Shown: in pieces, positions 1 to 7,884 of the stretch
Layout: each line of letters opens with the position of its first letter
Position numbering within the stretch: the first letter of the stretch is position 1
Source of the DNA: Pelagimonas varians
GTDB lineage: Bacteria > Pseudomonadota > Alphaproteobacteria > Rhodobacterales > Rhodobacteraceae
Assembly: GCF_003208435.1 (NCBI RefSeq)
Contig: NZ_QKMF01000008.1
Coordinates: 62,001-126,000, forward strand
Reading direction: 5' to 3'
Length of the DNA stretch: 64,000 nucleotides
The notes under the pieces: generated by a model
Database searches by the model: none
Told to the model about the DNA's origin: nothing
The model's input: only the letters and a program-made list of their open reading frames with translations
Translations under genes and position numbers: made by a program

Positions 1-34
1 CCTTATGCTGTTGTCAGTGCGTACTGCGGTATAT

Positions 35-1072
35 TCAGGTGATGAGACGTATCCCGATAAGGATAAACGCCCCGATGAAGAGAGTTTCGACAACAATCAG
101 GCCAATCGCGGCAATGCCGACGCCAAGCACCTGTTTGAGGTGGGTTTTCATGCCGACGGCTGCGATCGCAATCAACAATAGCCAACGCGAAGATTCGCTC
201 AGAAATTCGGCCAAAGCCGCCGGAATCAGATGAGCAGAATTAATGCCCGCCAAAATTAAGAAAGCCAGAACAAAAAACGGCAAGAGCGGTGGACGCTTTT
301 CATCCGGATTTGCATCGGCCATCGATCGGATCGCGATGGACGCAATCAAGACCACTGGTGCAAGCATCGCAACGCGGATCAATTTCACCAAGGTCGCGGT
401 GTCGCCGGTTTCGACAGAAACGGAGAAGCCTGCGCCAACAACCTGCGCCACATCGTGGATTGTACCGCCCAAAAAGACGCCCGCCTCGGTGGTGCTCATG
501 TTCAGAACATTGGCCAGGATCGGGTAGATGATCATTGCCAGGGTCGACAGGACCGTCACGCCGACAACTGTGAATATCAGGCGCTCTTCGGACCGTTCAT
601 CACGCGGCAAAATTGCCCCGATCGCCATCGCGGCAGATGCACCACAAATTGCAACCGACCCGGCCGTCAACAATGAAAACCGCCATTTGTGACCGAAAAA
701 CCGGCCGACGAACAAGCCAAATGCAATTGTGGCCAGCACGCCACAGATCACCAAGGCGATCAATGGCCCGCCCAGCCCCACCAGCAGATCGATGCTGATC
801 CGTGCACCTAGTAAGGCCACGCCAATGCGCAAAACCGTGCGGGCGGAAAAAGCGATACCTGGCGCTGCCTTTTCGTCTTCGGACAAAAAGCTAACGGCGA
901 TCCCTAAAAGCAATGCCATCAGCATTGCGGGTGATCCGTAGTGTTCAGACAAAAATTTGGCCGCAACGGCCACCAAAACCGCCACGGCCACGCCGGGAAA
1001 TAATTCTTGAGACCGCGCGGAGAGGTTTGCAAAACGGAATGTAGACAGGAATGAAACGTTGGCTTCCGCCAT
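35..1072 (-). CDS. YeiH-family putative sulfate exporter
   Basis: This 345-residue polytopic inner-membrane protein is almost entirely hydrophobic helices with short polar loops and looks like the YeiH / conserved hypothetical 698 family of putative sulfate exporters. Members of this family are often encoded beside sulfonate-degradation genes, where they are proposed to expel sulfate formed from sulfite. That fits here: it lies 260 bp downstream of xsc and reads in the same direction. The ATG start at 1072 gives a typical full-length family member. Family assignment is fairly secure; the transported ion is inferred from context only. Confidence 0.82.
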   Translation of the reverse strand: MAEANVSFLSTFRFANLSARSQELFPGVAVAVLVAVAAKFLSEHYGSPAMLMALLLGIAVSFLSEDEKAAPGIAFSARTVLRIGVALLGARISIDLLVGLGGPLIALVICGVLATIAFGLFVGRFFGHKWRFSLLTAGSVAICGASAAMAIGAILPRDERSEERLIFTVVGVTVLSTLAMIIYPILANVLNMSTTEAGVFLGGTIHDVAQVVGAGFSVSVETGDTATLVKLIRVAMLAPVVLIASIAIRSMADANPDEKRPPLLPFFVLAFLILAGINSAHLIPAALAEFLSESSRWLLLIAIAAVGMKTHLKQVLGVGIAAIGLIVVETLFIGAFILIGIRLIT

Positions 1073-1282
1073 CAGGAAAGACCTTTCGAGTGTCGTCGGC
1101 CCGACGTTTGTCTAAGGCGGCGCTTTTGTTGGAATTGTTTTAGGTTTTGCACCGTTAACCGTCCTTCAGCCCGAGGCGGAAAGTCGGCTCGCATGCAATC
1201 AAAGCGCGACACGTAAGTGATTTCGTTGAAAATCAAACTCGTTTCCTTTTGGGTTGGTCCGCCACCAGTGCAGCGAACCAAT

Positions 1283-1313
1283 CACCCCGACGACCGAACC
1301 GGCCATCGGGGTG
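1283..1313 (-). terminator. Hairpin between xsc and the exporter gene
   Basis: A perfect 7-bp inverted repeat (CACCCCG / CGGGGTG, 1283-1289 and 1307-1313) lies 20 bp beyond the xsc stop codon. On the minus strand it is not followed by a T-run, so it could be a weak or factor-dependent terminator, or an intercistronic stabilising stem that sets relative expression of xsc and the exporter. Confidence 0.4.
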
Positions 1314-1332
1314 AATTTTTCTTAAGTATCGC

Positions 1333-3105
1333 TTAGGTTTGCGGGACCATATCGCTGGCCGAAATACCGGCCACTTCAACGGGTTTTTTCATCGCGTCGC
1401 GGCGGAACGGGTCACCCAGTTCCTGGTTGATCATGGCCTCAATTAGGGTTGTTTTGCCTGCTTTTTGATCTTTAATCGCTTGATCCAGCGCCGCTGTCAG
1501 CTCATCCATTGTACGGGCAACCACACCGATCAAACCGCAAGCTTTTGCGATCCCGGCGTATGAAACCTGCTCGTCCAGTTCTGTGCCGACAAAGTTGTCG
1601 TCAAACCACAAAGTCGAGTTTCGCTTTTCCGCGCCCCACTGGTAGTTGCGGAACACGATCTGCGTAACTGCAGGCCATTCACCGCGGCCAATGGCGGTCA
1701 GCTCGGTCACCGCGATGCCAAATGCGCCGTCGCCGGAAAACCCGACTACCGGCACATCGGGGCAACCGATTTTCGCACCGACAACCGACGGCAGACCATA
1801 GCCGCAAGGACCAAACAGGCCTGGTGCCAGATATTTGCGGCCCTCGTCAAACGATGGATAGGCATTGCCGATCGCGCAGTTGTTTCCAATGTCAGACGAA
1901 ATGATTGCTTCTTTTGGCAGCGCAGATTGGATAGCACGCCATGCCATTCGGGGGCTCATCCAGTCTGGCTTGTCCGCGCGGGCGCGTTCATTCCAGTTGG
2001 TACCCGGATCGTCGTTCTCATGTGTCAGCGAGGTAAGTTCCTGCGCCCATGCAGATTTGCGCTGTGCAATATTGGCTTTGCGGTCCGCACGGCCAGCATC
2101 CCCTGCTGTGTCGCTCAACTGCTCAAGCAATCCAGTGGCAACTTTGGCGGCGTCCCCGACGATACCAACGGTGACCTTTTTGGTCAGGCCGATACGGTCA
2201 GGGTTGATGTCGACCTGAATCACTTTGGCATCTGCGGGCCAATACTCCATGCCGTAGCCCGGCAAGGTCGAGAAGGGGTTCAACCGGGTGCCCAGCGCCA
2301 AGACAACATCCGCGTCTTTGATCAGCTCCATGCCTGCTTTTGATCCGTTGTATCCCAAAGGACCGGCAAAAAGTGGGTGGTTGCCAGGAAAGGCATCGTT
2401 GTGCTGATAGCCAACGCAAACTGGTGCATCGAGGCGCTCAGCGAGTTTAATCGAAGAATCGATGCCGCCTGCAGACAAAACGACCCCTGCGCCATTCAAA
2501 ATGACGGGGTTTTTCGCTTCGGACAGGATCTTGGCAGCTTCGGCAACAGACGACTGACCACCAGAGGACATTTCGAACTCGATTGGATCGGGGATTTCGA
2601 TGTCAATAATCTGGGTCCACATATCGCGCGGAATGTTCAGTTGGGCAGGGGCCGAGGCGCGTTTGGCTTGCGCAATCACACGGGTCAGAACTTCGGCAAC
2701 GCGTGATGGGTCGCGCACTTCTTCTTGGTAGGCAACGCAGTCCGCAAACATGCGCATCTGTTCCATTTCCTGAAACCCGCCCTGACCGATAGTTTTGTTG
2801 GCAGCCTGCGGCGTGACCAACAAACACGGGGTGTGGTTCCAATACGCAGTCTTCACGGCGGTCACAAAGTTAGTGATACCAGGGCCGTTTTGCGCGATCA
2901 TCATCGACATTTTGCCGGTCGCGCGGGTGTAACCGTCAGCCATAAAGCCGCCAGACCCCTCGTGGGCGCAATCCCAAAAGTTAATACCAGCCCGTGGGAA
3001 CAGATCAGAGATAGGCATCATGGCCGAACCGATAATACCAAATGCGTGCTCGATCCCATGGCGTTGCAGAACCTTTACAAAGGCTTCTTCGGTGGTCATT
3101 TTCAT
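1333..3105 (-). CDS. xsc: Sulfoacetaldehyde acetyltransferase
   Basis: This thiamine-diphosphate enzyme converts sulfoacetaldehyde and phosphate to acetyl phosphate and sulfite, the central desulfonation step in taurine and isethionate breakdown. The 590-residue protein has the three-domain ThDP layout: the N-terminal pyrimidine domain with the CAHEGSGGFMADGYTRATG segment (catalytic Glu), a central Rossmann-like domain, and the C-terminal ThDP motif beginning GDGAFGIAVTEL and ending near FRNYQWGAEKRN. Length and motifs match Xsc better than acetolactate synthase. A longer reading with a TTG start at 3120 is possible, but GGAG lies just upstream of the ATG at 3105, so that start is preferred. 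pta, the usual partner, is not visible and may lie beyond the left edge. Confidence 0.95.
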   Translation of the reverse strand: MKMTTEEAFVKVLQRHGIEHAFGIIGSAMMPISDLFPRAGINFWDCAHEGSGGFMADGYTRATGKMSMMIAQNGPGITNFVTAVKTAYWNHTPCLLVTPQAANKTIGQGGFQEMEQMRMFADCVAYQEEVRDPSRVAEVLTRVIAQAKRASAPAQLNIPRDMWTQIIDIEIPDPIEFEMSSGGQSSVAEAAKILSEAKNPVILNGAGVVLSAGGIDSSIKLAERLDAPVCVGYQHNDAFPGNHPLFAGPLGYNGSKAGMELIKDADVVLALGTRLNPFSTLPGYGMEYWPADAKVIQVDINPDRIGLTKKVTVGIVGDAAKVATGLLEQLSDTAGDAGRADRKANIAQRKSAWAQELTSLTHENDDPGTNWNERARADKPDWMSPRMAWRAIQSALPKEAIISSDIGNNCAIGNAYPSFDEGRKYLAPGLFGPCGYGLPSVVGAKIGCPDVPVVGFSGDGAFGIAVTELTAIGRGEWPAVTQIVFRNYQWGAEKRNSTLWFDDNFVGTELDEQVSYAGIAKACGLIGVVARTMDELTAALDQAIKDQKAGKTTLIEAMINQELGDPFRRDAMKKPVEVAGISASDMVPQT

Positions 3106-3443
3106 GGTGGGAATCTCCAAAACAAGAACGCCGACCTAAGGCCGGTGCGATTGGCAATACCGTAGTCTTGCGAAACCCTTGCAGATAGGGCCAAAAGGCA
3201 CCATCAAATACTACCAGTTTTCCAATTTTCGAAACTTAAAGTCTCGTTTCCTGAATAGACAAGCGCTTTGACCAGCCACCTTTTTCCTGCTCGTGGTCTT
3301 TCCACCTGCACTACTGGAATGCAGGGCAATAGGGAAAACATCACGATTTTGCACCAACGCTGACGCGACTTAGCCTTGTTTGATCGCTATCTAGACAGCA
3401 ACGTGAGGCCACCAAAGGTCTTGAAACGAGTAGATTCGATTAG
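3106..3443. other. Divergent intergenic region upstream of xsc and the Wzy-like gene
   Basis: These 338 bases separate two divergent transcription units and must hold both promoters. No convincing ORF or terminator is seen. A loose inverted element GTTTTCC-N7-GAAAC at 3217-3235 faintly resembles the palindrome upstream of the PKS gene at 35580, but the match is imperfect. Confidence 0.5.
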
Positions 3444-4844
3444 ATGCCCAACTCGATTGCCTTTTTGGCACTGGCAGTTTTCCCAGTGGTTGTGGTTGCC
3501 CTCTACAGGCGACTGCCGGCTGATCGCGCGCTCATCTGGAGTTTGTTGCTGGGGTATCTGTTCCTACCTGAGCCACCCGCGGTTTTCGACCTACCGTTGA
3601 TGCCCCCCTTCAACAAACACAACATACCGGTTCTTGCGGCCTTCATGGTCGCCCATTCGCGCTACGGAAAACAAGAATCCATCCTACCGCAATCGGGTGT
3701 TGGCAAATTGCTTATGCTGACCTTTATCTTTTCGCCAATCATCACCGTTGTTGCCAACCATGAGCCCGTTTTCTTTGGCCGCGTTGGCCTCCCCGGTCTG
3801 GGTGCAAAAGATGCGGTGGCGCTAACTTTGCAACAATTCTTGCTGGTATTGCCGTTTTTGATGGCCCGGCAACACTTGCAAAGCGGCGGAGCCCTACGAG
3901 ACATCGCAATGGCCTTGATGATAGGAGGCTTGGTTTATTCCTTGCTGATGCTGGTGGAAATTCGACTGTCCCCGCAGGTAAACCAATGGGTCTATGGATA
4001 TTTTCAGCATAGTTTCGTCCAAACACTCCGGTTTGGAGGCTATCGGCCGATGGTGTTTCTATATCACGGGATTTGGGTGGCCTTTTTCACCATGTCAGCT
4101 GTGGTATCAGCCTATGCGCTTTGGCGCTACGAAGAGGGCGGTGCAAAATGGAAGCTGTTTTTCGCAGCCCTATACCTGACTGCCATTTTAGTTCTAGCGA
4201 AGTCCCTCGGATCGTTGGTGTTTATGGTTCTTTTGGTACCGATGGTTGTTTTGCTCAGCACCCGCCAGCAAGTGCGCATTGCGATTGTCATTGCATCATT
4301 GGCGCTGGCCTATCCCATTTTGAAGGGGGCTGATCTGGTGCCTCAAGAAAAGCTGCTGGCACAGGCTGCATCAATTGATCCCCAACGCGCAGGCAGTTTA
4401 CAGTTCCGTTTCGACAACGAAAACATCTTGCTGGACCGCGCCTATATCAAGCCAATATTCGGCTGGGGCAGCTGGGGGCGAAATCACATTCTTGACCCGA
4501 TTAACGGAAATATTGTGACCGTCACGGACGGGCGCTGGATTATCGTAATCGGCGTGTATGGCTGGGTAGGCTTTATTGCCGAATTCGGACTTCTGCTGCT
4601 GCCGATCCTGCTTGTCGGACGGGAAGTGAAATTTGCGACACCTGCACTTGTGATCTCTCCCATGATTGGTCCACTCAGCTTGCTTTTGGCTATCAATGCC
4701 TTGGACATGCTCCCGAATGCCACACTCACACCGCTTACATGGTTGTTGGCTGGTGCATTAACCGGATATGCGGAAAACCTACGCTCCAGACGATTACGAG
4801 GCCCAGAGCAAGCTCCGTCGCCCAGACGAAAACCGATGATGTAA
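3444..4844 (+). CDS. Wzy/O-antigen-ligase-like membrane protein
   Basis: This 466-residue protein is dominated by hydrophobic segments and has one longer polar stretch around residues 300-360 with a GWGSWGRNHI segment, the usual position of the large periplasmic loop in Wzy polymerases and WaaL-type ligases. It probably polymerises repeat units or ligates a finished chain on the periplasmic face of the inner membrane. These families diverge strongly, so the polymerase/ligase choice cannot be made from sequence alone. The next gene, a glycosyltransferase, starts 11 bp after its stop, and it opens a long polysaccharide locus, which supports the assignment. Confidence 0.75.
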   Translation: MPNSIAFLALAVFPVVVVALYRRLPADRALIWSLLLGYLFLPEPPAVFDLPLMPPFNKHNIPVLAAFMVAHSRYGKQESILPQSGVGKLLMLTFIFSPIITVVANHEPVFFGRVGLPGLGAKDAVALTLQQFLLVLPFLMARQHLQSGGALRDIAMALMIGGLVYSLLMLVEIRLSPQVNQWVYGYFQHSFVQTLRFGGYRPMVFLYHGIWVAFFTMSAVVSAYALWRYEEGGAKWKLFFAALYLTAILVLAKSLGSLVFMVLLVPMVVLLSTRQQVRIAIVIASLALAYPILKGADLVPQEKLLAQAASIDPQRAGSLQFRFDNENILLDRAYIKPIFGWGSWGRNHILDPINGNIVTVTDGRWIIVIGVYGWVGFIAEFGLLLLPILLVGREVKFATPALVISPMIGPLSLLLAINALDMLPNATLTPLTWLLAGALTGYAENLRSRRLRGPEQAPSPRRKPMM

Positions 4845-4855
4845 CGAGGACGGTG

Positions 4856-6145
4856 ATGCCTAACAAACCCAATGTCTTACTGGTCGCAGACGAATGCAAT
4901 CCTGAATGGCCCTCTCTCCCGATTGTTGGTTACAAGTATGCGCTTGAGATCGCCAAACTGTGCAATGTCACGTTGGCGACCCATGTCCGCAACAAGGAAA
5001 ACATTGAAAAAGCGGCAGGTGGCTTGAATGTTGTTTATATCGACAACGAATGGGTGGCGGCCCCGATGTTCAAAGCTGCGCGGTTGATCCGCGGCGGCGA
5101 AGAAGTTGGCTGGTCCACTTCAATGATTTTCAACTACCTGCCCTATTTGGCCTTTGAGCACGGCGTGTGGCGGCACTTCAAATCACAACTTCAGGGCGGG
5201 GACTTCGATATAGTGCATCGAATCACACCCATGTCGCCAACCCTGCCCAGCTGGCTGGCCCACAAAGTGAAACAGCCTTTTGTCATTGGGCCGCTGAACG
5301 GCAATCTCGATTGGCCCGCTGCTTTTGTAGCAGAACAGGCGCGCGAAAAGGAAAAGCTGCGCGGGTTGCGAAACATCTACAAATATTTGCCATACGCGCG
5401 ATCGACCTATGACGATGCTGCGGCGGTGCTGTCGGCCTTTTCTCACACACGGGCTGATCTGGAGCGCGTCGAAGACACCCGTATCGTTTCGATGCCAGAA
5501 ATCGGGTTTGACCCCGAAATTTTTCATGCCAAGCAGACGCCACCAGCTGGCAATCGCAGCACCGACGGTAAGGTACATTTCCTCTACGCTGGACGGTTGG
5601 TGCCTTACAAACTTCCGGAACTGCCGCTTCAGGCCTTTGCCAAGTCCGAGCTTTTGCAAGAACACCACCTGCATGTTGTTGGCGACGGACCCGAACGCGA
5701 CCGGATGCAGGATGTGATCGACGAACACGGATTGCATGACTGTGTGACCATGCATGGGCGCAAGTCACAATCCGAAGTGGCCGATATGATGCGCAAGGTT
5801 GACGCATTTGTCTTTCCGTCTATCCGTGAACTTGGGGCCGGTGTGGTTATCGAATCTATGGCCTGCGGAAACTATGTTCTGGTGGCGGACTACGGCGCAC
5901 CGGGCGATTTGGCTGCCGACGGGCGCGGCGCAGCGATCAAGATGGAGGGTTTCGACAAAATGGTCGAAGGATTCCAGATGGAAATGGAAGCCTGCGCGTC
6001 GCAACCATCGCACATGACCAATCCCGCAACCGCAGGTCAAACCTATGCGGAAAGCCATTTCCCGTGGTCCCGTAAAGGCGAAAAGACCTTTGATATATAC
6101 CAAGCGATCTTGGAACACCGCACGCTGGACGGATTGGGATACTAA
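4856..6145 (+). CDS. Family-4 glycosyltransferase
   Basis: This 429-residue protein has a GT-B fold outline: a variable N-terminal acceptor half and a C-terminal nucleotide-sugar half containing FLYAGRLVPYKLPEL, a VVGDGPERDRM segment and the EX7E-type stretch RELGAGVVIESMACG. It should transfer a sugar from a nucleotide-sugar donor to a lipid-linked glycan in the cytoplasm. The reading frame extends upstream to 4739 inside the preceding gene, but GAGGA at 4846-4850 is placed for the ATG at 4856. It is coupled to the Wzy-like gene. Donor and linkage are not predictable. Confidence 0.88.
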   Translation: MPNKPNVLLVADECNPEWPSLPIVGYKYALEIAKLCNVTLATHVRNKENIEKAAGGLNVVYIDNEWVAAPMFKAARLIRGGEEVGWSTSMIFNYLPYLAFEHGVWRHFKSQLQGGDFDIVHRITPMSPTLPSWLAHKVKQPFVIGPLNGNLDWPAAFVAEQAREKEKLRGLRNIYKYLPYARSTYDDAAAVLSAFSHTRADLERVEDTRIVSMPEIGFDPEIFHAKQTPPAGNRSTDGKVHFLYAGRLVPYKLPELPLQAFAKSELLQEHHLHVVGDGPERDRMQDVIDEHGLHDCVTMHGRKSQSEVADMMRKVDAFVFPSIRELGAGVVIESMACGNYVLVADYGAPGDLAADGRGAAIKMEGFDKMVEGFQMEMEACASQPSHMTNPATAGQTYAESHFPWSRKGEKTFDIYQAILEHRTLDGLGY

Positions 6146-6169
6146 CCCCAATCCGTTTGCGGAGTATGT

Positions 6170-6634
6170 TTAGCCGGGGGTGTAAATCTTGACGCTGCCA
6201 TCTTTCATCTTGACCATACAGCTTTCACTGCTGAGATTTGGATATCGGCTTTGGGTAGATTTCAGCACCGCTTCGCGAGTTGCCCCGGTGCAGTTGGGCA
6301 GCGCAACAGATTGATATCCCTGCGCCCCCATGCATTGGCGATAGGCCTGTGCACGGGCGGATTTATTGGCATCCACTGTGTAAACGTCCCCGCCGGTCCA
6401 ATAAGCGTGGCGACCGTAACACTTGCCAGCATTGCACACACGGTTCCCCGGAACATACCGTCTGGGCGTGCGTCGTTTGACGATAAGCACAGGATAGGCT
6501 GCTGTGGCTTGGCGCGTGCAGGCTGCCTCGTCTTTACTACGCTGAACAGATGTCACGCCTTGTTTGTACTGGACTTCTGAGGAAAAACAGCCTGAGAGTA
6601 GAACTGTAAGCACGGCAACCGATAGAAATTTCAC
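6170..6634 (-). CDS. Small Cys-rich putative lipoprotein
   Basis: Using the GTG at 6634, which has TGGGAG seven bases upstream, the protein is 154 residues and begins with a lipoprotein signal peptide ending LLSGC (Cys16), so it is probably lipid-anchored in the envelope. The mature part is basic and contains several further cysteines (for example CNAGKCYG), which may form disulfides. No family is recognised. It is divergent from the GNAT gene with only 25 bp between the starts, and reads against the surrounding polysaccharide genes. An in-frame ATG further upstream would overlap the GNAT gene and is less likely. Confidence 0.7.
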   Translation of the reverse strand: MKFLSVAVLTVLLSGCFSSEVQYKQGVTSVQRSKDEAACTRQATAAYPVLIVKRRTPRRYVPGNRVCNAGKCYGRHAYWTGGDVYTVDANKSARAQAYRQCMGAQGYQSVALPNCTGATREAVLKSTQSRYPNLSSESCMVKMKDGSVKIYTPG

Positions 6635-6659
6635 AGACTTCTCCCACTTGGATACAGGC

Positions 6660-7238
6660 ATGACACATATCAAGAAACCCCTGTTATCTCAAGAAAAACG
6701 TCTCGGCGCTGCCTTTTCAACTGACCGATTACAAGTCGTTCCTTGGGCAAAAACGCTTGCTGATCCAGATGCGTTTCGAGGGTTGCAGACAGCACTGACA
6801 GCCATGCTGACCAAGCCGGTTTTGCAACACCTTCCCGAACAATTACAGCTATCCGACGCACCGGACGCGATCGAAACATGGATTGCCGATCGGGACCAAA
6901 GCGCCGCGATCCATTTGGTTTCGGCTTCCAACGTTTTGGTGGGACTGATGTTTCTGTTTCGCCCAGTCCAAACTGCGGCGACTGATCCAATGCACCTCGG
7001 ATATCTTCTTGGCGAAGAGGCTTGGGGCAAGGGTTATGCCACTGAACTGGTGTCGGGGTTGGTTGCAGCTTTGTCCACCGGGCCTTTGATGACATTGCAA
7101 GGCGGGGTTGCGGCAGGAAATCCGGCCTCAGCCAAAGTTCTTTTGAAAGCCGGATTTGAACGCTCGCCCCAAAAATCGACGGATGAGATAGAGATCTTTC
7201 AGCGTGTAGTTGGCGTTCCAGACCCCGCCAGCGTCTAA
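6660..7238 (+). CDS. GNAT-family N-acetyltransferase
   Basis: This 192-residue protein matches the RimJ/RimL type of GNAT acyltransferase: an N-terminal segment LQVVPWAKTLADPDAFRGLQ, a central beta-rich core, and the acetyl-CoA motif region LGEEAWGKGYATELVSGLV followed by NPASAKVLLKAGFE. These enzymes move an acetyl group from acetyl-CoA to an amine. The frame opens at 6564, but that start lies inside the divergent lipoprotein gene; the ATG at 6660 gives the normal family N-terminus. Its place in a polysaccharide locus would fit acetylation of an amino sugar, but it could equally modify an unrelated amine. Confidence 0.75.
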   Translation: MTHIKKPLLSQEKRLGAAFSTDRLQVVPWAKTLADPDAFRGLQTALTAMLTKPVLQHLPEQLQLSDAPDAIETWIADRDQSAAIHLVSASNVLVGLMFLFRPVQTAATDPMHLGYLLGEEAWGKGYATELVSGLVAALSTGPLMTLQGGVAAGNPASAKVLLKAGFERSPQKSTDEIEIFQRVVGVPDPASV

Positions 7239-7245
7239 ACCCTGC

Positions 7246-7743
7246 TTAGGACGGGTTCATCGAAATCACGCGCGCCGGAATACCAGCCACAGTTGCCCCC
7301 GATGGCACATCTTTGGTTACAACCGCATTGGCCCCGATCACCACATGATCGCCAACAGTGAGCGGCCCGAGTATTTTCGCCCCTGCGCCAATATCAACAT
7401 GCCCCCCCACAACCACTGGTCCCGCCAGCGTTACTTGATGAAAAATCATGCAATTGGGCCCGATTTTGCAGTCGGGGTGAATTATAATTCCAGTCGGATG
7501 GGTCAGCCTTAGCCCGCCCGCGACCTGCGTCGTCAAGTGCAGTTCTGATTGACAGATCGTTGACCACGCCAAATGGTTCAGTACCCAGAATTTCGAAGCG
7601 ATCCAGCCAATCATCCCGCCGCGGTCTTGCGCAACCTGATAGCGACGCATGGCGCGTATCATTTTTTTGCCCGGCTCCCAAAACCGCCGCACCTCTTCGC
7701 GTGACCAGTCCGGTTCCGTTGCTGATGTGATTGTTTCTGGCAC
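7246..7743 (-). CDS. Serine-acetyltransferase-like hexapeptide-repeat acyltransferase
   Basis: This 165-residue protein has a C-terminal left-handed beta-helix built from hexapeptide repeats (from about residue 80: THPTGIIIHPDCKIG and GGHVDIGAGAKILGP, closing with GANAVVTKDVPSGATVAG). The fold is that of CysE-like trimeric acyltransferases. It lacks the long N-terminal helical domain of full-length CysE, which fits the shorter polysaccharide O-acetyltransferases of EPS and capsule clusters better than cysteine biosynthesis. It ends 7 bp from the convergent GNAT gene. Confidence 0.78.
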   Translation of the reverse strand: MPETITSATEPDWSREEVRRFWEPGKKMIRAMRRYQVAQDRGGMIGWIASKFWVLNHLAWSTICQSELHLTTQVAGGLRLTHPTGIIIHPDCKIGPNCMIFHQVTLAGPVVVGGHVDIGAGAKILGPLTVGDHVVIGANAVVTKDVPSGATVAGIPARVISMNPS

Positions 7744-7884
7744 GATAGACCCCTAGCCCGCGAAACGACAAATTCCTGCCCAGATTTGAGCTATACTTTA
7801 GGTTATGGCAACAGTTAGCCATCACCCTACGCCACGAATCCCTCGTAGTGAGGCCTGTGATACCCGGAGAATCCGGAAGGACGA

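Noticed and set aside
1072-1281. 69-codon ORF between xsc and the exporter gene
   Set aside because: Low-complexity charged composition, no ribosome site, and no recognisable family; it overlaps the start of the exporter.
3231-3250. GAAAC-N10-GTTTC inverted repeat upstream of xsc
   Set aside because: Only five bases per arm in an AT-rich gap; not enough to claim a taurine-regulator site.
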